This document shows positions 16,573-24,626 of a stretch of 38,748 bases of DNA, in pieces (position 1 is the first letter of the stretch; each line of letters opens with the position of its first letter). This stretch comes from Colwelliaceae bacterium. Lineage in GTDB: Bacteria > Pseudomonadota > Gammaproteobacteria > Enterobacterales > Alteromonadaceae. Both the position numbers and the translations under genes were made by a program. Below the pieces are notes generated by a model that made no database searches, had not been told where the DNA came from, and worked only from the letters and a program-made list of their open reading frames with translations. The stretch covers positions 1-38,748 of the forward strand of contig JAGSHH010000007.1 in assembly GCA_023954655.1 (NCBI GenBank), given 5' to 3'.

Positions 16573-17211
16573 ATGAGCTTTTTAAAACGAATATTTAAAA
16601 AAGAAGAAAATGCCCGTCAAGTTAATAAACCTAATGACTTGCTCAAAGGCGATATCATTGTTTTAACCGACAGTTTTGCTCTTCCTGAAACACTACGAAC
16701 TCAACAATTTCAAGTCACTGCAATCAACAGTTATGAGTATGAACATCGAGTTGATACTGAATGGGTATTAACAGGAAATGATGATACAGAGTTGTATTTA
16801 ACTTTAGATATAGATGATAAAACCTACCTTAAATTCTCATTAAAAATTCAACACCAAGATGTAGAAAGCTTATTTGATCTTGATGACTTCTCTACAATTT
16901 TTGATGAACCAGGAGAAGCCTTTCTAACTCGACAATCTGACAATGCTTTCACAAGCGGTTGGACAAGTGAGCAATATCAACAAACAATTTTCTCTAATGT
17001 TGGCTTTTTTCATCGCAAAGATCATCGTAGCGAAAACTTATCGGCTTATGAAGGTGAAGATTCTGGTGAACAATTTGAGCTTTATCAATTATTAGATAAA
17101 GAACAGTCTAAAGGTATTGAATTAGAAGTTTGGCACGATGGTGATACCGATATTTTTTTAACTTTATATCGACCAACAACAGACATTATTGATATGTTCC
17201 CGGGAAGTTAA
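16573..17211 (+). CDS. yjfK: DUF2491 family protein (YjfK-like)
   Basis: A 212-residue soluble protein related to E. coli YjfK (DUF2491, about 219 aa), function unknown. The basic N-terminus MSFLKRIFKKEE resembles a short membrane-contacting helix like that of the PspA partner upstream. The body is acidic and beta-rich, with EYEHRVDTEWVLTG, DLDDFSTIFDEPGE and a C-terminal ELEVWHDGDTDIFLTLYRP. It follows the PspA-like gene by 66 bases containing a hairpin and is separated by 2 bases from the next gene, so they are translationally linked. Assignment rests on sequence pattern plus the yjfI-J-K order. Confidence 0.82.
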   Translation: MSFLKRIFKKEENARQVNKPNDLLKGDIIVLTDSFALPETLRTQQFQVTAINSYEYEHRVDTEWVLTGNDDTELYLTLDIDDKTYLKFSLKIQHQDVESLFDLDDFSTIFDEPGEAFLTRQSDNAFTSGWTSEQYQQTIFSNVGFFHRKDHRSENLSAYEGEDSGEQFELYQLLDKEQSKGIELEVWHDGDTDIFLTLYRPTTDIIDMFPGS

Positions 17212-17213
17212 TT

Positions 17214-17537
17214 GTGAGTAGAAAATTACCTGAAAAATGGCAATCATCAATAAAGGCGGCCAAAGCAACACAAGTCGCTTTTGATATGGATGAAAAAATT
17301 CAATTAGAAATCCGAAAAGAAGCCGTTGAAGCGGGTTTAAGTCCTTCCGATAAAATAAGAGATATTCTTGGCTTACCTGTCAATAAAAGGCCGAAACGAC
17401 CAAGGTTGACGGTGAGTTTATCAACTGATGACTACATTGCTTTAGCTGAAAAATATCAATTAGATCCTGAACAACAACTAGAAATTAAAAAGAAATTGAT
17501 GGATGATTTGGTTCATCATGTATCAATGAAAGATTAA
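17214..17537 (+). CDS. Small protein with two ribbon-helix-helix-like units (candidate regulator)
   Basis: A 107-residue protein I do not recognise as a named family. Two similar units are visible. Residues about 19-54 read as a strand (TQVAFDM), a helix (EKIQLEIRKEAVEAG) and a second helix after LSPSDK, which is the ribbon-helix-helix pattern. Residues about 63-100 repeat it: RLTVSLS, then DDYIALAEKYQ, LDPEQQ and a final helix. A basic KRPKRPR joins them. The start is GTG at 17214, 2 bases after yjfK. If DNA-binding, it is the only such protein in the cluster and a natural candidate to bind the 13-bp palindromes. This is inference; a protein-protein adaptor role is also possible. Confidence 0.7.
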   Translation: MSRKLPEKWQSSIKAAKATQVAFDMDEKIQLEIRKEAVEAGLSPSDKIRDILGLPVNKRPKRPRLTVSLSTDDYIALAEKYQLDPEQQLEIKKKLMDDLVHHVSMKD

Positions 17538-17547
17538 GTGCTTCCCT

Positions 17548-18009
17548 ATGAATAAATCATTAAAAGCTTACTCAATTGACGAGTTTGGTGTTAAAAATTA
17601 TAATTCCTTTTATTTGTTACTCATTACAATAATTGTACTTTATGCAGTAATTGCCCTACTTTCTTTTCCTTTATTTCACTTTGAAATGACAGCAGAACAC
17701 AGCAATATAAAATCTTACCGTGATGCATTTTGGACCTTACAAATGAGTGCAAGCACTATCGGCTTTGGTGATTTCTACCCTGTCACGGCACAAGGACGAA
17801 TTATTGTAGCAGCAATGTTTTATATTGGCGTAGGAATGGTTGGTTTTGTTGGCGCACAATTTGTTGATAAATTTGTCGGTTTTTCAGATACTAATGTCAA
17901 GAATAGAGAATTAAGAAAACAAAATAAAGAATTGCTTGAGCACAATAAACAGTTAGAGAAAAAGATTGATTTATTAGTAGAAAAAGTTGAGAAATTCATT
18001 AACAAATAA
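17548..18009 (+). CDS. Two-TM potassium-channel-like protein with C-terminal coiled coil
   Basis: A 153-residue inner-membrane protein of the Ion_trans_2 type. TM1 is at about 21-45, the pore helix at 57-69 (AFWTLQMSAS), the selectivity filter TIGFGD at 70-75 followed by FYPVT, and TM2 at 84-108. A filter of TIGFGD is a common variant of TVGYGD, so K+ selectivity is likely but untested. There is no RCK domain; instead residues about 117-150 form a short charged coiled coil suited to tetramer assembly or partner binding. It is the last gene of unit 2, 10 bases after the RHH-like gene, suggesting ion flux is part of this membrane-stress response. Confidence 0.88.
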   Translation: MNKSLKAYSIDEFGVKNYNSFYLLLITIIVLYAVIALLSFPLFHFEMTAEHSNIKSYRDAFWTLQMSASTIGFGDFYPVTAQGRIIVAAMFYIGVGMVGFVGAQFVDKFVGFSDTNVKNRELRKQNKELLEHNKQLEKKIDLLVEKVEKFINK

Positions 18010-18108
18010 AAATCCTTTATTGTATTACATATCTTAACGTATAAAATGTATGCCATACTGTTGAATATTAAGCCAAATTTAATGACTAAAAAGAATAAAG
18101 GAAAATTT

Positions 18109-18348
18109 ATGTTAATTAAAAGCCTGTTTACTATAACTCTTGTCGCATTAGCTACTGGCTGTGCAAGCTCTGATAGCTTAGACCAACAAGTCAGCACCCT
18201 TTCAAATAAGGTCGATAAACTAACAATGGAAATATCAAAGCTTAAAGCACAGCAAGATAAAAACACAACAGCTATTGATACATTGAAAGCCTCAAGTGAA
18301 AAAACGAATCAACGTATTAATAACGTAGCAAAAAGTTATAAAAAATAG
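18109..18348 (+). CDS. lpp: Braun-type murein lipoprotein (Lpp-like)
   Basis: A 79-residue lipoprotein (E. coli Lpp is 78). The ATG at 18109 has AAAGGAA 5 bases upstream; an upstream in-frame ATG at 18046 would destroy the signal peptide and is rejected. The lipobox is LATGC (Cys18; Ala at -3 is slightly unusual). The mature part is a single coiled coil with heptad hydrophobics (LDQQVSTLSNKVDKLTMEI and so on) ending NQRINNVAKSYKK, like the E. coli ending with a terminal Lys. Lpp is covalently joined through that Lys to peptidoglycan by L,D-transpeptidases; such an enzyme is encoded convergently next door. A TATAAA at 18040-18045 may be its -10. Confidence 0.88.
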   Translation: MLIKSLFTITLVALATGCASSDSLDQQVSTLSNKVDKLTMEISKLKAQQDKNTTAIDTLKASSEKTNQRINNVAKSYKK

Positions 18349-18476
18349 GCCGTGTATTGTTTTTACACTGCATAAATTCACTGCAATATATAAAAATATC
18401 GTTGAGATAATTGCTTTTGAAGACTAATCAAAGCTAATCCCAACTAAAAAGTAGATAACTTTTAAAGCAGTTATTA

Positions 18477-19373
18477 TCAGTGAACTATAGATTCAACTAG
18501 ACCATTTGGTTTTTGTAATCTTTGGTTGATAAAATGAAGAGTATTTATATTGTTACCAACAAATGCTTCAACTGCTGGAGTAATGAAATTTATATCTAGA
18601 TTTTCTGTTAAAGGCTTATGAATTTCAATGAGCTTTTCACCATTAGGTTCGTATGACATTTTGATCGGTTGGTCAACAATACGTACTTGTGTGCCAACTA
18701 TTACATTATTAAATAACCATTCAATATCATTAGCATACATACGAATACATCCAGAACTTGCTCGCATCCCTATGCCCATCCTTTTATTCGTACCATGAAT
18801 TAGATATTCACTGCTAGCCAATCTAAGTGCATATTTTCCGAAAGGATTATTCGGCCCTGCAGGAATAACTTTTGCTAACTCTTTCCCATGTTCTTTTTTA
18901 TACCTATCCCGCATTTCTTGTGGAGGTGTCCATGTTGGATTCTTCCGTTTATCTCCAATATAACTAATCACTCTTGGTGTAGATAAACCTTGTCGACCAA
19001 TTCCCACAGGAAAAACATAAACAAGTTGCTCGTTTGGAGGAAAGTAATAAAGCCTTAATTCAGCTAAGTTTACGACAATACCTTTTCGTTCAGCATACGG
19101 CAGTAGCATTTGTTTAGGGATTTCAAGTATTGTTCCTTTCTCAGGAAGAAAAGGATCAATAGTAGGGTTTGCCGAAATTAATGCCAAAAGACCAACATTA
19201 TGATATTCACTTAATTCCTGAAAAAAGTCTCCCTTCTCTACTTCATATTGAACTGGCTCTCCTAATAATTTAGAGTTTATTTTAGGTAAATTATAGATAC
19301 TCGCAAAACATGCTATCGGCAATATATAGACAAGAATAAAGTAAAGAATATAAATTTTCAGCTTGCTTATCAT
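18477..19373 (-). CDS. LysM / YkuD-type L,D-transpeptidase
   Basis: A 298-residue periplasmic enzyme similar to the E. coli ErfK/YbiS group that anchors Lpp to peptidoglycan or makes 3-3 crosslinks. A signal peptide runs to about 24 (ACFA). A LysM-like domain spans about 43-90 (VEKGDFFQELSEYHNVGLLALI, PTIDPFLPEKG). The YkuD catalytic domain (about 98-232) has HGTN (His193) and SSGCIRM (catalytic Cys209, Arg211). I place the start at the ATG at 19373, just 2 bases past the ygiF stop and 5 bases after AGAG; a longer start at 19421 would put extra residues ahead of the signal peptide. It is co-transcribed with ygiF and converges on lpp. Confidence 0.9.
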   Translation of the reverse strand: MISKLKIYILYFILVYILPIACFASIYNLPKINSKLLGEPVQYEVEKGDFFQELSEYHNVGLLALISANPTIDPFLPEKGTILEIPKQMLLPYAERKGIVVNLAELRLYYFPPNEQLVYVFPVGIGRQGLSTPRVISYIGDKRKNPTWTPPQEMRDRYKKEHGKELAKVIPAGPNNPFGKYALRLASSEYLIHGTNKRMGIGMRASSGCIRMYANDIEWLFNNVIVGTQVRIVDQPIKMSYEPNGEKLIEIHKPLTENLDINFITPAVEAFVGNNINTLHFINQRLQKPNGLVESIVH

Positions 19374-19375
19374 TT

Positions 19376-20890
19376 TTACTCTAACCAATAGGCTGGTAAT
19401 GATATCGCTGAATCTTTGCAATGAGCTAAAGCAAGTAATAAGTTTTCTACTTTACTTTCTTGCCAGTCAACAACTTTTTTATTGCTTGATTCATTAACTA
19501 ATTCAACTTTTTCAAGTTGCTGCTTAATTATCCATAAACTTTGCAGCTCTCTTAAGCCTATTTGCATATCTTGCCATGGCAATCGAAAATCAATGCGTTT
19601 ATTATCATCAAAAAATCCGCCAAACCAGTGTCCGGTTAATAAACTCCTATGTAATATTTTTCGTTGTGCTAACCATTGCTCGGCATCAGATGAGGAAAAT
19701 GAAGACATCGCGTGAGTTAATGATGCTAAACTTTGTGAAAGTTTCTTTTTGGCAAATGGCACTATGGCTTCTTCATTCGAGTCAATAAAGTAGTGTTCGT
19801 TTTTATTGCTAGTAATTAGCTTTAATAACGATAATTGTAATAAATTAAAACGTTCACTATGTAACAACTCAGCGATCATTTCTTTATCCGGAAAACGCCT
19901 TTTTTCTAATCTTAGTTGCTCAATTAATTGCTTACTGTAATCTAGTTTCTTTCGATAATTTCCTGTTTTTGTCATCAATTCTTGTAAGTAAATTGCATTA
20001 TCTACCCAAGCAAATAACTGAATAAAAAAGCTTAATTCATTTCTAATCTTTAAACTATTCTCAGTTAAATTATCTTCAAATAACCAAAAACCTTGTCTTA
20101 ACAAGGCAAGGACATCAACGAATGCATCAAGTTTTTTGAACGTTTGAAAGTGTAAATATTGCTCAATCGACATTTGCATTTGTTGTAAACAGGAACTTAT
20201 CCCTTCAACAAAACAACTTTTTATATTTTTTGAATCATTGTTTATTTCCAATAAAACATCAGAATCTTCAATTTCTTCTTTTTTAAAATATAATCGATAA
20301 CCACGAGCAGCTTTACTTTGCATGCCTGGACGTAATGATAAATCATGAGACAAAAGTTGAGCTAAAGAAAACAATGCATCCTTATCACCTGAAACTAATT
20401 CCAGTTCTAACTCACAAATATCAAAACTTCGTCCATCTGAGCTAATTTCACCTCTATCAAAAGCTAATTCTATTTCAGCTCCTTCAATAGATACTAACCA
20501 AATCTCTCGAGTAAAATCAGTATTAAAAAGTGGGATCAATTGTGTTTGCAATTTTTCAATATTCAAGTCATTTGACCAAACATCTTGAGGAAATAAAGTA
20601 AGTTGAGGAAAAGAAGTATCAAGATCAACATTATATTCAGGCCTTTGATGTAAGCCACCAATAACGACTCCAGCAGTCTTTATTGTTTGCTCAATATGCC
20701 CATCACAAATTCTGATCCTAAGTCCCATATCTAAATGGCGTAAAGCAAGTTCAGCCGTATCATAATAACAATTTGATAAATGTTTTATTTGATGTGTAAA
20801 AGCCAATTCTTTAGCTTTTAACAGGTTAAAAACTTTTATTGAAACATCTTCACTTAACGTTAAAAACTTAAGCTCGACTTCTGTACTCAT
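19376..20890 (-). CDS. ygiF: CYTH-CHAD domain inorganic triphosphatase (YgiF-like)
   Basis: A 504-residue cytoplasmic protein. Its N-terminal CYTH domain (1 to about 200) carries the hallmark EVELKF (ExExK) at residues 4-9 and acidic/basic pairs lining the triphosphate tunnel (ELAFDRGEI, ICELELELV, SKAARGYRLYF). The C-terminal CHAD domain (about 215-500) is helical with conserved Arg/Lys. The E. coli homologue hydrolyses tripolyphosphate; the CHAD domain may bind polyphosphate. In E. coli it lies between glnE and ygiM; here the glnE link is broken by the accessory cluster, while ygiM remains adjacent on the other strand. Confidence 0.92.
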   Translation of the reverse strand: MSTEVELKFLTLSEDVSIKVFNLLKAKELAFTHQIKHLSNCYYDTAELALRHLDMGLRIRICDGHIEQTIKTAGVVIGGLHQRPEYNVDLDTSFPQLTLFPQDVWSNDLNIEKLQTQLIPLFNTDFTREIWLVSIEGAEIELAFDRGEISSDGRSFDICELELELVSGDKDALFSLAQLLSHDLSLRPGMQSKAARGYRLYFKKEEIEDSDVLLEINNDSKNIKSCFVEGISSCLQQMQMSIEQYLHFQTFKKLDAFVDVLALLRQGFWLFEDNLTENSLKIRNELSFFIQLFAWVDNAIYLQELMTKTGNYRKKLDYSKQLIEQLRLEKRRFPDKEMIAELLHSERFNLLQLSLLKLITSNKNEHYFIDSNEEAIVPFAKKKLSQSLASLTHAMSSFSSSDAEQWLAQRKILHRSLLTGHWFGGFFDDNKRIDFRLPWQDMQIGLRELQSLWIIKQQLEKVELVNESSNKKVVDWQESKVENLLLALAHCKDSAISLPAYWLE

Positions 20891-21040
20891 ACCTACCTTT
20901 ATCGTGTTTTATTACACAAAAATGTTTTAAGAGTTCAACCTTACAAAAGCTGTTTGAATGAAGCAATATTTTTCGCTTGCTATCGTCGCAACAAAGCCCT
21001 AATATTTTCCCATAGAATATAGATATTTTTTGGTAACTAA

Positions 21041-21655
21041 ATGAAAATAATAAAATGTTTGCTCATAAGTCTTCTCTTTATTTCAAGTTTTCTCATTCAA
21101 GCTGAAGAAGAAACCACGCAAACAGTTGATGATAATCATATAGCAGCATATATTTCTGACGACTTATTTATTTATATGCATGCAGGTCCTGGTAACAATT
21201 ACAGAATCCTCGGTAGCATAAATGCTGGTGACGAAGTGAAGATGACTGGTGAAGTTGAAAATGGTTATACACAAATCACTGACAATAAAAAAAGGGTCAC
21301 TTGGGTTGAAACTAAATATGTAAGTACAAACCCAGGGCTTCGAGCGGCAATAGCAGAACTGAATAGCAAACTTGCTAACAATGAAAATAACAATCAGCAA
21401 ATCTCAATTGACTTAGAACAGGCAAATACTGATATTGCTCAATATAATGAAAGAAACACTATACTGACCAATGAGATAACAGAACTTAAACAAAAGTTAA
21501 CTCAAACAGAATCTCAACTTTCTAATCAAGATCTAGATTTAAAGAAAGAATATTTTTTTAATGGGGCAATTGTTTTAGTTATAGGTTTAATTCTTGGCTT
21601 AGTTTTACCAAGGTTATCCGTTCGGAAAAAAGGGTCAATGGAAAGTTGGAAATAA
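21041..21655 (+). CDS. ygiM: SH3-domain protein YgiM (TIGR04211 family)
   Basis: A 204-residue envelope protein. A signal peptide covers about 1-21 (LIQA). A bacterial SH3 domain spans about 33-98 (YISDDLFIYMHAGPGNNYRI, GSINAGDEV, WVETKYVS). A coiled coil follows over about 105-165, then a C-terminal transmembrane helix (about 172-193) and a basic tail, the standard YgiM layout (E. coli 206 aa). Its function is not established; bacterial SH3 domains often contact peptidoglycan. It is divergent from ygiF across 150 bases. The ribosome-binding site is weak. Confidence 0.9.
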   Translation: MKIIKCLLISLLFISSFLIQAEEETTQTVDDNHIAAYISDDLFIYMHAGPGNNYRILGSINAGDEVKMTGEVENGYTQITDNKKRVTWVETKYVSTNPGLRAAIAELNSKLANNENNNQQISIDLEQANTDIAQYNERNTILTNEITELKQKLTQTESQLSNQDLDLKKEYFFNGAIVLVIGLILGLVLPRLSVRKKGSMESWK

Positions 21656-21668
21656 AAAATCTAACGCT

Positions 21669-21696
21669 TTCATAGCAATACTAGCTAAAGTATAAT
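21669..21696 (+). promoter_or_regulatory. Candidate promoter of the glycerol-phosphate glycan operon
   Basis: A consensus -10 TATAAT lies at 21691-21696, with a partial -35 TTCATA at 21669-21674 (four of six, spacer 16), 32 bases before the Wzi-like gene. No terminator is obvious after ygiM, so read-through is also possible. Confidence 0.4.
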
Positions 21697-21728
21697 TTGC
21701 ACAGTTTCTTTGTTATACAGTTGTTTTT

Positions 21729-23153
21729 GTGTTTAAAAAAAATTTAATTTATATTTTATTCTTCTTATTTTTAGATCAGGCTAATGCAAATGGTGTTAGT
21801 CCTTATCTTCCTCTTAAATCAGACCCATTAATTGAATTACAAATTGAGCGATTAGCTTCAATTACTCAAATGCCGATACTCAGTAAGCCGTATCACATTG
21901 TAACTGTTGTTAAATATTTAGAGAAAATAAAAACTTCTCATCCAATGCTATATTCTCGATTAAACAACTACATTAAACGCTATAAACAGCAAATGGCCCT
22001 CACTCACTTTTCTAGTGAAATAGGACATTCTAATAAAAAGAACACTTCGATCGATAATAATAGAGGTATTGATAAAAATAGAGTAACTCAAGCAAAAATT
22101 TCTGCATTTTATCAAATGAACAAATATGTAATCGCAAATATAGGTGGAGCTTTTGTAGACAGGGATAAACTAATTCCCTACAACACATATTTATCATTTG
22201 GTTATGAGTATTTACAATTTGATTTGGGTTATCGTGAACATTGGTTATCTCCTCTGCAAGAGAGCGCTTTAGCTCTTTCAACAAACGCACAACCAGCTCC
22301 TTCAATAACATTAAGCAATGTGAAACCAATTACAAGCTGGAATGTAAAATATGAGATGTCTCTAGGTATCTTAGAAGAAATGAATGGCATTCACTTTGAC
22401 GATTCAACATCTTCGGGTCAACCAGGTTTTTTAACCATGCATTTAAGCTTTCAGCCATTTGATTGGTGGACAATTGGCGGCGTTAGAACGTTCATGTTTG
22501 CCGGTGGTGAAAGAAAGTTAGATTTAAGCACTGTGTGGAAAGCGATAATAGATCCAATTAGTGGAGATAATTGTGGTGGCGAATCAGAACTACAAGATTG
22601 TGATCTTGAATCAGGTAATCAAATAGCCTCTATAACATCAAAATTTGATTTTTCATTTAACAATTATCCCATAAGTATTTTATTAGAATATGCTGGCGAG
22701 GACGCTAAAGACTATGAATATTCATTAGGTAACATTGCTAGAACATTTGGGATTTTTCTTCCTTTTATTACCGAGGAAACTTCTTTTTATGCTGAGTACA
22801 CTCAATTTCATCAACGTTGGTATGTTCACCACCTTTATGATGAGGGTTACAGAAATGATAATACGGTGATGGGTCATTGGTGGGGGAACAATAAAGCGTT
22901 AGATGACATATCTTCAGGTAATGCAGCAACGATAAGATTTAATTGGGATATCCAAGATAATTATCATTTACAGTTAAAATTAAAATCTGCATACATTGAT
23001 CCTTCATTGAATTATCAATACAAAAGAACAAATGATTTTGAAATGAAACTCAAGCAAGTTTATAAGAAAGGTTTTTTAAATTATTCCATAAACCTAGGAA
23101 AAGACATAAACAACGACTCTTACTACAGAGTCTCATTTGGTTATAACTGGTAA
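21729..23153 (+). CDS. Capsule-assembly Wzi-like outer-membrane protein
   Basis: A 474-residue predicted outer-membrane beta-barrel of the Wzi capsule-assembly family. The signal peptide (1 to about 20, ending ANA) is followed by SPYLPLKSDPLIELQIERLA, the N-terminal element typical of this family. The rest alternates aromatic-rich strands (FLTMHLSFQPFDWWTIGG, YAEYTQFHQRWYVHHLYDEG, NDNTVMGHWWGNN) and ends with an aromatic residue after a last strand (YYRVSFGYNW). In E. coli K30, Wzi is a lectin that anchors group 1 capsule. The start is GTG at 21729 with no evident ribosome-binding site, needed to keep the signal peptide. It heads an operon with three glycerol-phosphate polymer genes, so it may present that polymer. 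Confidence 0.82.
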   Translation: MFKKNLIYILFFLFLDQANANGVSPYLPLKSDPLIELQIERLASITQMPILSKPYHIVTVVKYLEKIKTSHPMLYSRLNNYIKRYKQQMALTHFSSEIGHSNKKNTSIDNNRGIDKNRVTQAKISAFYQMNKYVIANIGGAFVDRDKLIPYNTYLSFGYEYLQFDLGYREHWLSPLQESALALSTNAQPAPSITLSNVKPITSWNVKYEMSLGILEEMNGIHFDDSTSSGQPGFLTMHLSFQPFDWWTIGGVRTFMFAGGERKLDLSTVWKAIIDPISGDNCGGESELQDCDLESGNQIASITSKFDFSFNNYPISILLEYAGEDAKDYEYSLGNIARTFGIFLPFITEETSFYAEYTQFHQRWYVHHLYDEGYRNDNTVMGHWWGNNKALDDISSGNAATIRFNWDIQDNYHLQLKLKSAYIDPSLNYQYKRTNDFEMKLKQVYKKGFLNYSINLGKDINNDSYYRVSFGYNW

Positions 23154-23158
23154 TTTAA

Positions 23159-24229
23159 ATGAAAGTTATTTTTGATATAAAGCACCTTTATTATTTGCCA
23201 CAATACTTACCGGTAATAGAAGCTTTAAATCAATTAAACATCAAATGTAATTGTCTAATTCATCATCAAGAACTTCCAATAGAAGCATATAAACCATACT
23301 TAACAAAAAACAAACTAAGTTATTCTTTTATCCAAAACGACGATGAAGCAAGAAAATATTATTTATCAGAAAAGCCTGATTGGATCATATTTGGTAATAG
23401 TTTTGATGAGCTTAATGAAATAAACAAATATTCAAAAACCGTATTAATGCAACATGGTATTGGGCCAAAGTCGTGTTATTACGAAGTTTCAAAATCCGAC
23501 ATAACATATAGATTTGTTGAAGGAGAGCATAGGTTAGAAAGACTTAAAAAAATGTTTCCCAATAAATCTTTTATTAATACCGGTTACGCAAAATTAGATC
23601 CTATTATAAATAAGACAGTCGATGAAATTAATTTAGACAGCTTAGGTTTAGACTCTTCAAAACCAAGTATCCTTTATGCTCCTACATTTTATCCAAGCAG
23701 CATAGAATGTTTATCTAAAGATTTTCCTTCATTGTTTGCTAACTATAACTTGCTTATTAAACCTCATTTTTTTTCATTCATTAAAAAGCGCTATGCTAAG
23801 CAAAGAAAAATGATTGAACATTGGAAAAGTTATGAAAATGTTCATGTTGTCGATATTACCAATATATCTATTATTCCATATCTAAATATTGCTGATTTAT
23901 TGATCAGCGATGCTTCATCAACCTTATTTGAATTCACAGCTTTAGATAAACCCGCAATATGGTGTGATTTCTATCATGTAAGATGGTCTTATAGAGGTAT
24001 TTTTAAATGGCGTCTAAAGAAAAGACTCGATGATGATTTGAAATACTTTGCTAAAGTTGCTCAAAGAGTTTCAAACGAAATAGAGTTGATTGAACAAGCT
24101 AATAAGCATTGCTTATCCCCTGATTTAAAACAACGAGAACGAAATGAAATGACTGAACTTTTAACGGGTAAAATTGATGGAAAGTGTAGCCAACGTATTG
24201 TTCAATTCATTACAAAGGGAGAAATCTAA
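23159..24229 (+). CDS. CDP-glycerol glycerophosphotransferase-like protein 1 (TagF/TagB family)
   Basis: A 356-residue GT-B-like enzyme of the CDP-glycerol poly(glycerophosphate) glycerophosphotransferase family, which in Gram-positives adds glycerol phosphate to teichoic acid. It shows a Gly/His loop (LMQHGIGPK), SILYAPTFYPSS, LIKPHFFSF, and the diagnostic C-terminal ADLLISDASSTLFEFTALDK with the nucleotide-binding Ser/Asp, then a C-terminal basic segment. It lacks a transmembrane helix and the extra N-terminal domain of Gram-positive TagF. It lies 5 bases after the Wzi-like gene, and its TAA overlaps the ATG of the TagD-like gene by one base, so they are coupled. The acceptor glycan is unknown. 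Confidence 0.85.
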   Translation: MKVIFDIKHLYYLPQYLPVIEALNQLNIKCNCLIHHQELPIEAYKPYLTKNKLSYSFIQNDDEARKYYLSEKPDWIIFGNSFDELNEINKYSKTVLMQHGIGPKSCYYEVSKSDITYRFVEGEHRLERLKKMFPNKSFINTGYAKLDPIINKTVDEINLDSLGLDSSKPSILYAPTFYPSSIECLSKDFPSLFANYNLLIKPHFFSFIKKRYAKQRKMIEHWKSYENVHVVDITNISIIPYLNIADLLISDASSTLFEFTALDKPAIWCDFYHVRWSYRGIFKWRLKKRLDDDLKYFAKVAQRVSNEIELIEQANKHCLSPDLKQRERNEMTELLTGKIDGKCSQRIVQFITKGEI

Positions 24230-24621
24230 TGCGTATCATTACTTTTGGAACATTTGATGTTTTTCATGTTGGGCATGTAAATATTTTAGAAAGAGCAAAA
24301 CTTCATGGAAGTCATCTGATTGTTGGAGTATCTTCGGACGAGTTAAATATGTCTAAAAAACAACGATATCCAATATATTCTCAAGAAGATCGTCTTCACA
24401 TTATTAGGTCTTTAAGCTGTGTAGATGAAGTTTTCGTCGAAGAATCACTTGAATTAAAAGGTGAGTATATTAAATATTATAATGCTGATGTTTTAGTAAT
24501 GGGTGATGACTGGCAAGGTAAATTTGATCATTTAGACAGTATTTGCAAAGTCGTATATTTGCCTCGAACACCTTCGGTTTCAACAACTGAAATAATAGAA
24601 ATAGTTAAAACCAAAAGGTAG
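24229..24621 (+). CDS. tagD: Glycerol-3-phosphate cytidylyltransferase (TagD-like)
   Basis: A 130-residue cytidylyltransferase predicted to make CDP-glycerol from CTP and glycerol 3-phosphate. The full family signature is present: TFGTFDVFHVGHVNIL with HxGH at 13-16, a GVSSDELN loop, GDDWQGKFD (about 92-100), and RTPSVSTTEII at 113-123, the variant of RTxGISTT found in TagD-type enzymes. Length matches B. subtilis TagD (129 aa). It lies between two transferases that would use its product, strong contextual support for CDP-glycerol rather than another CDP-alcohol. Confidence 0.92.
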   Translation: MRIITFGTFDVFHVGHVNILERAKLHGSHLIVGVSSDELNMSKKQRYPIYSQEDRLHIIRSLSCVDEVFVEESLELKGEYIKYYNADVLVMGDDWQGKFDHLDSICKVVYLPRTPSVSTTEIIEIVKTKR

Positions 24622-24626
24622 TAATT

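Noticed and set aside
18046-18108. Longer N-terminus for the Lpp-like gene
   Set aside because: It adds polar residues ahead of the lipoprotein signal, and the ATG at 18109 has a clear ribosome-binding site.
18361-18403. Direct repeat CACTGCA plus weak GTGTA/TACAC hairpin as lpp terminator
   Set aside because: Stem is only about five AT-rich pairs; not convincing.
19374-19421. Upstream start of the L,D-transpeptidase inside ygiF
   Set aside because: It would bury the signal peptide; the ATG at 19373 just after the ygiF stop fits the family.
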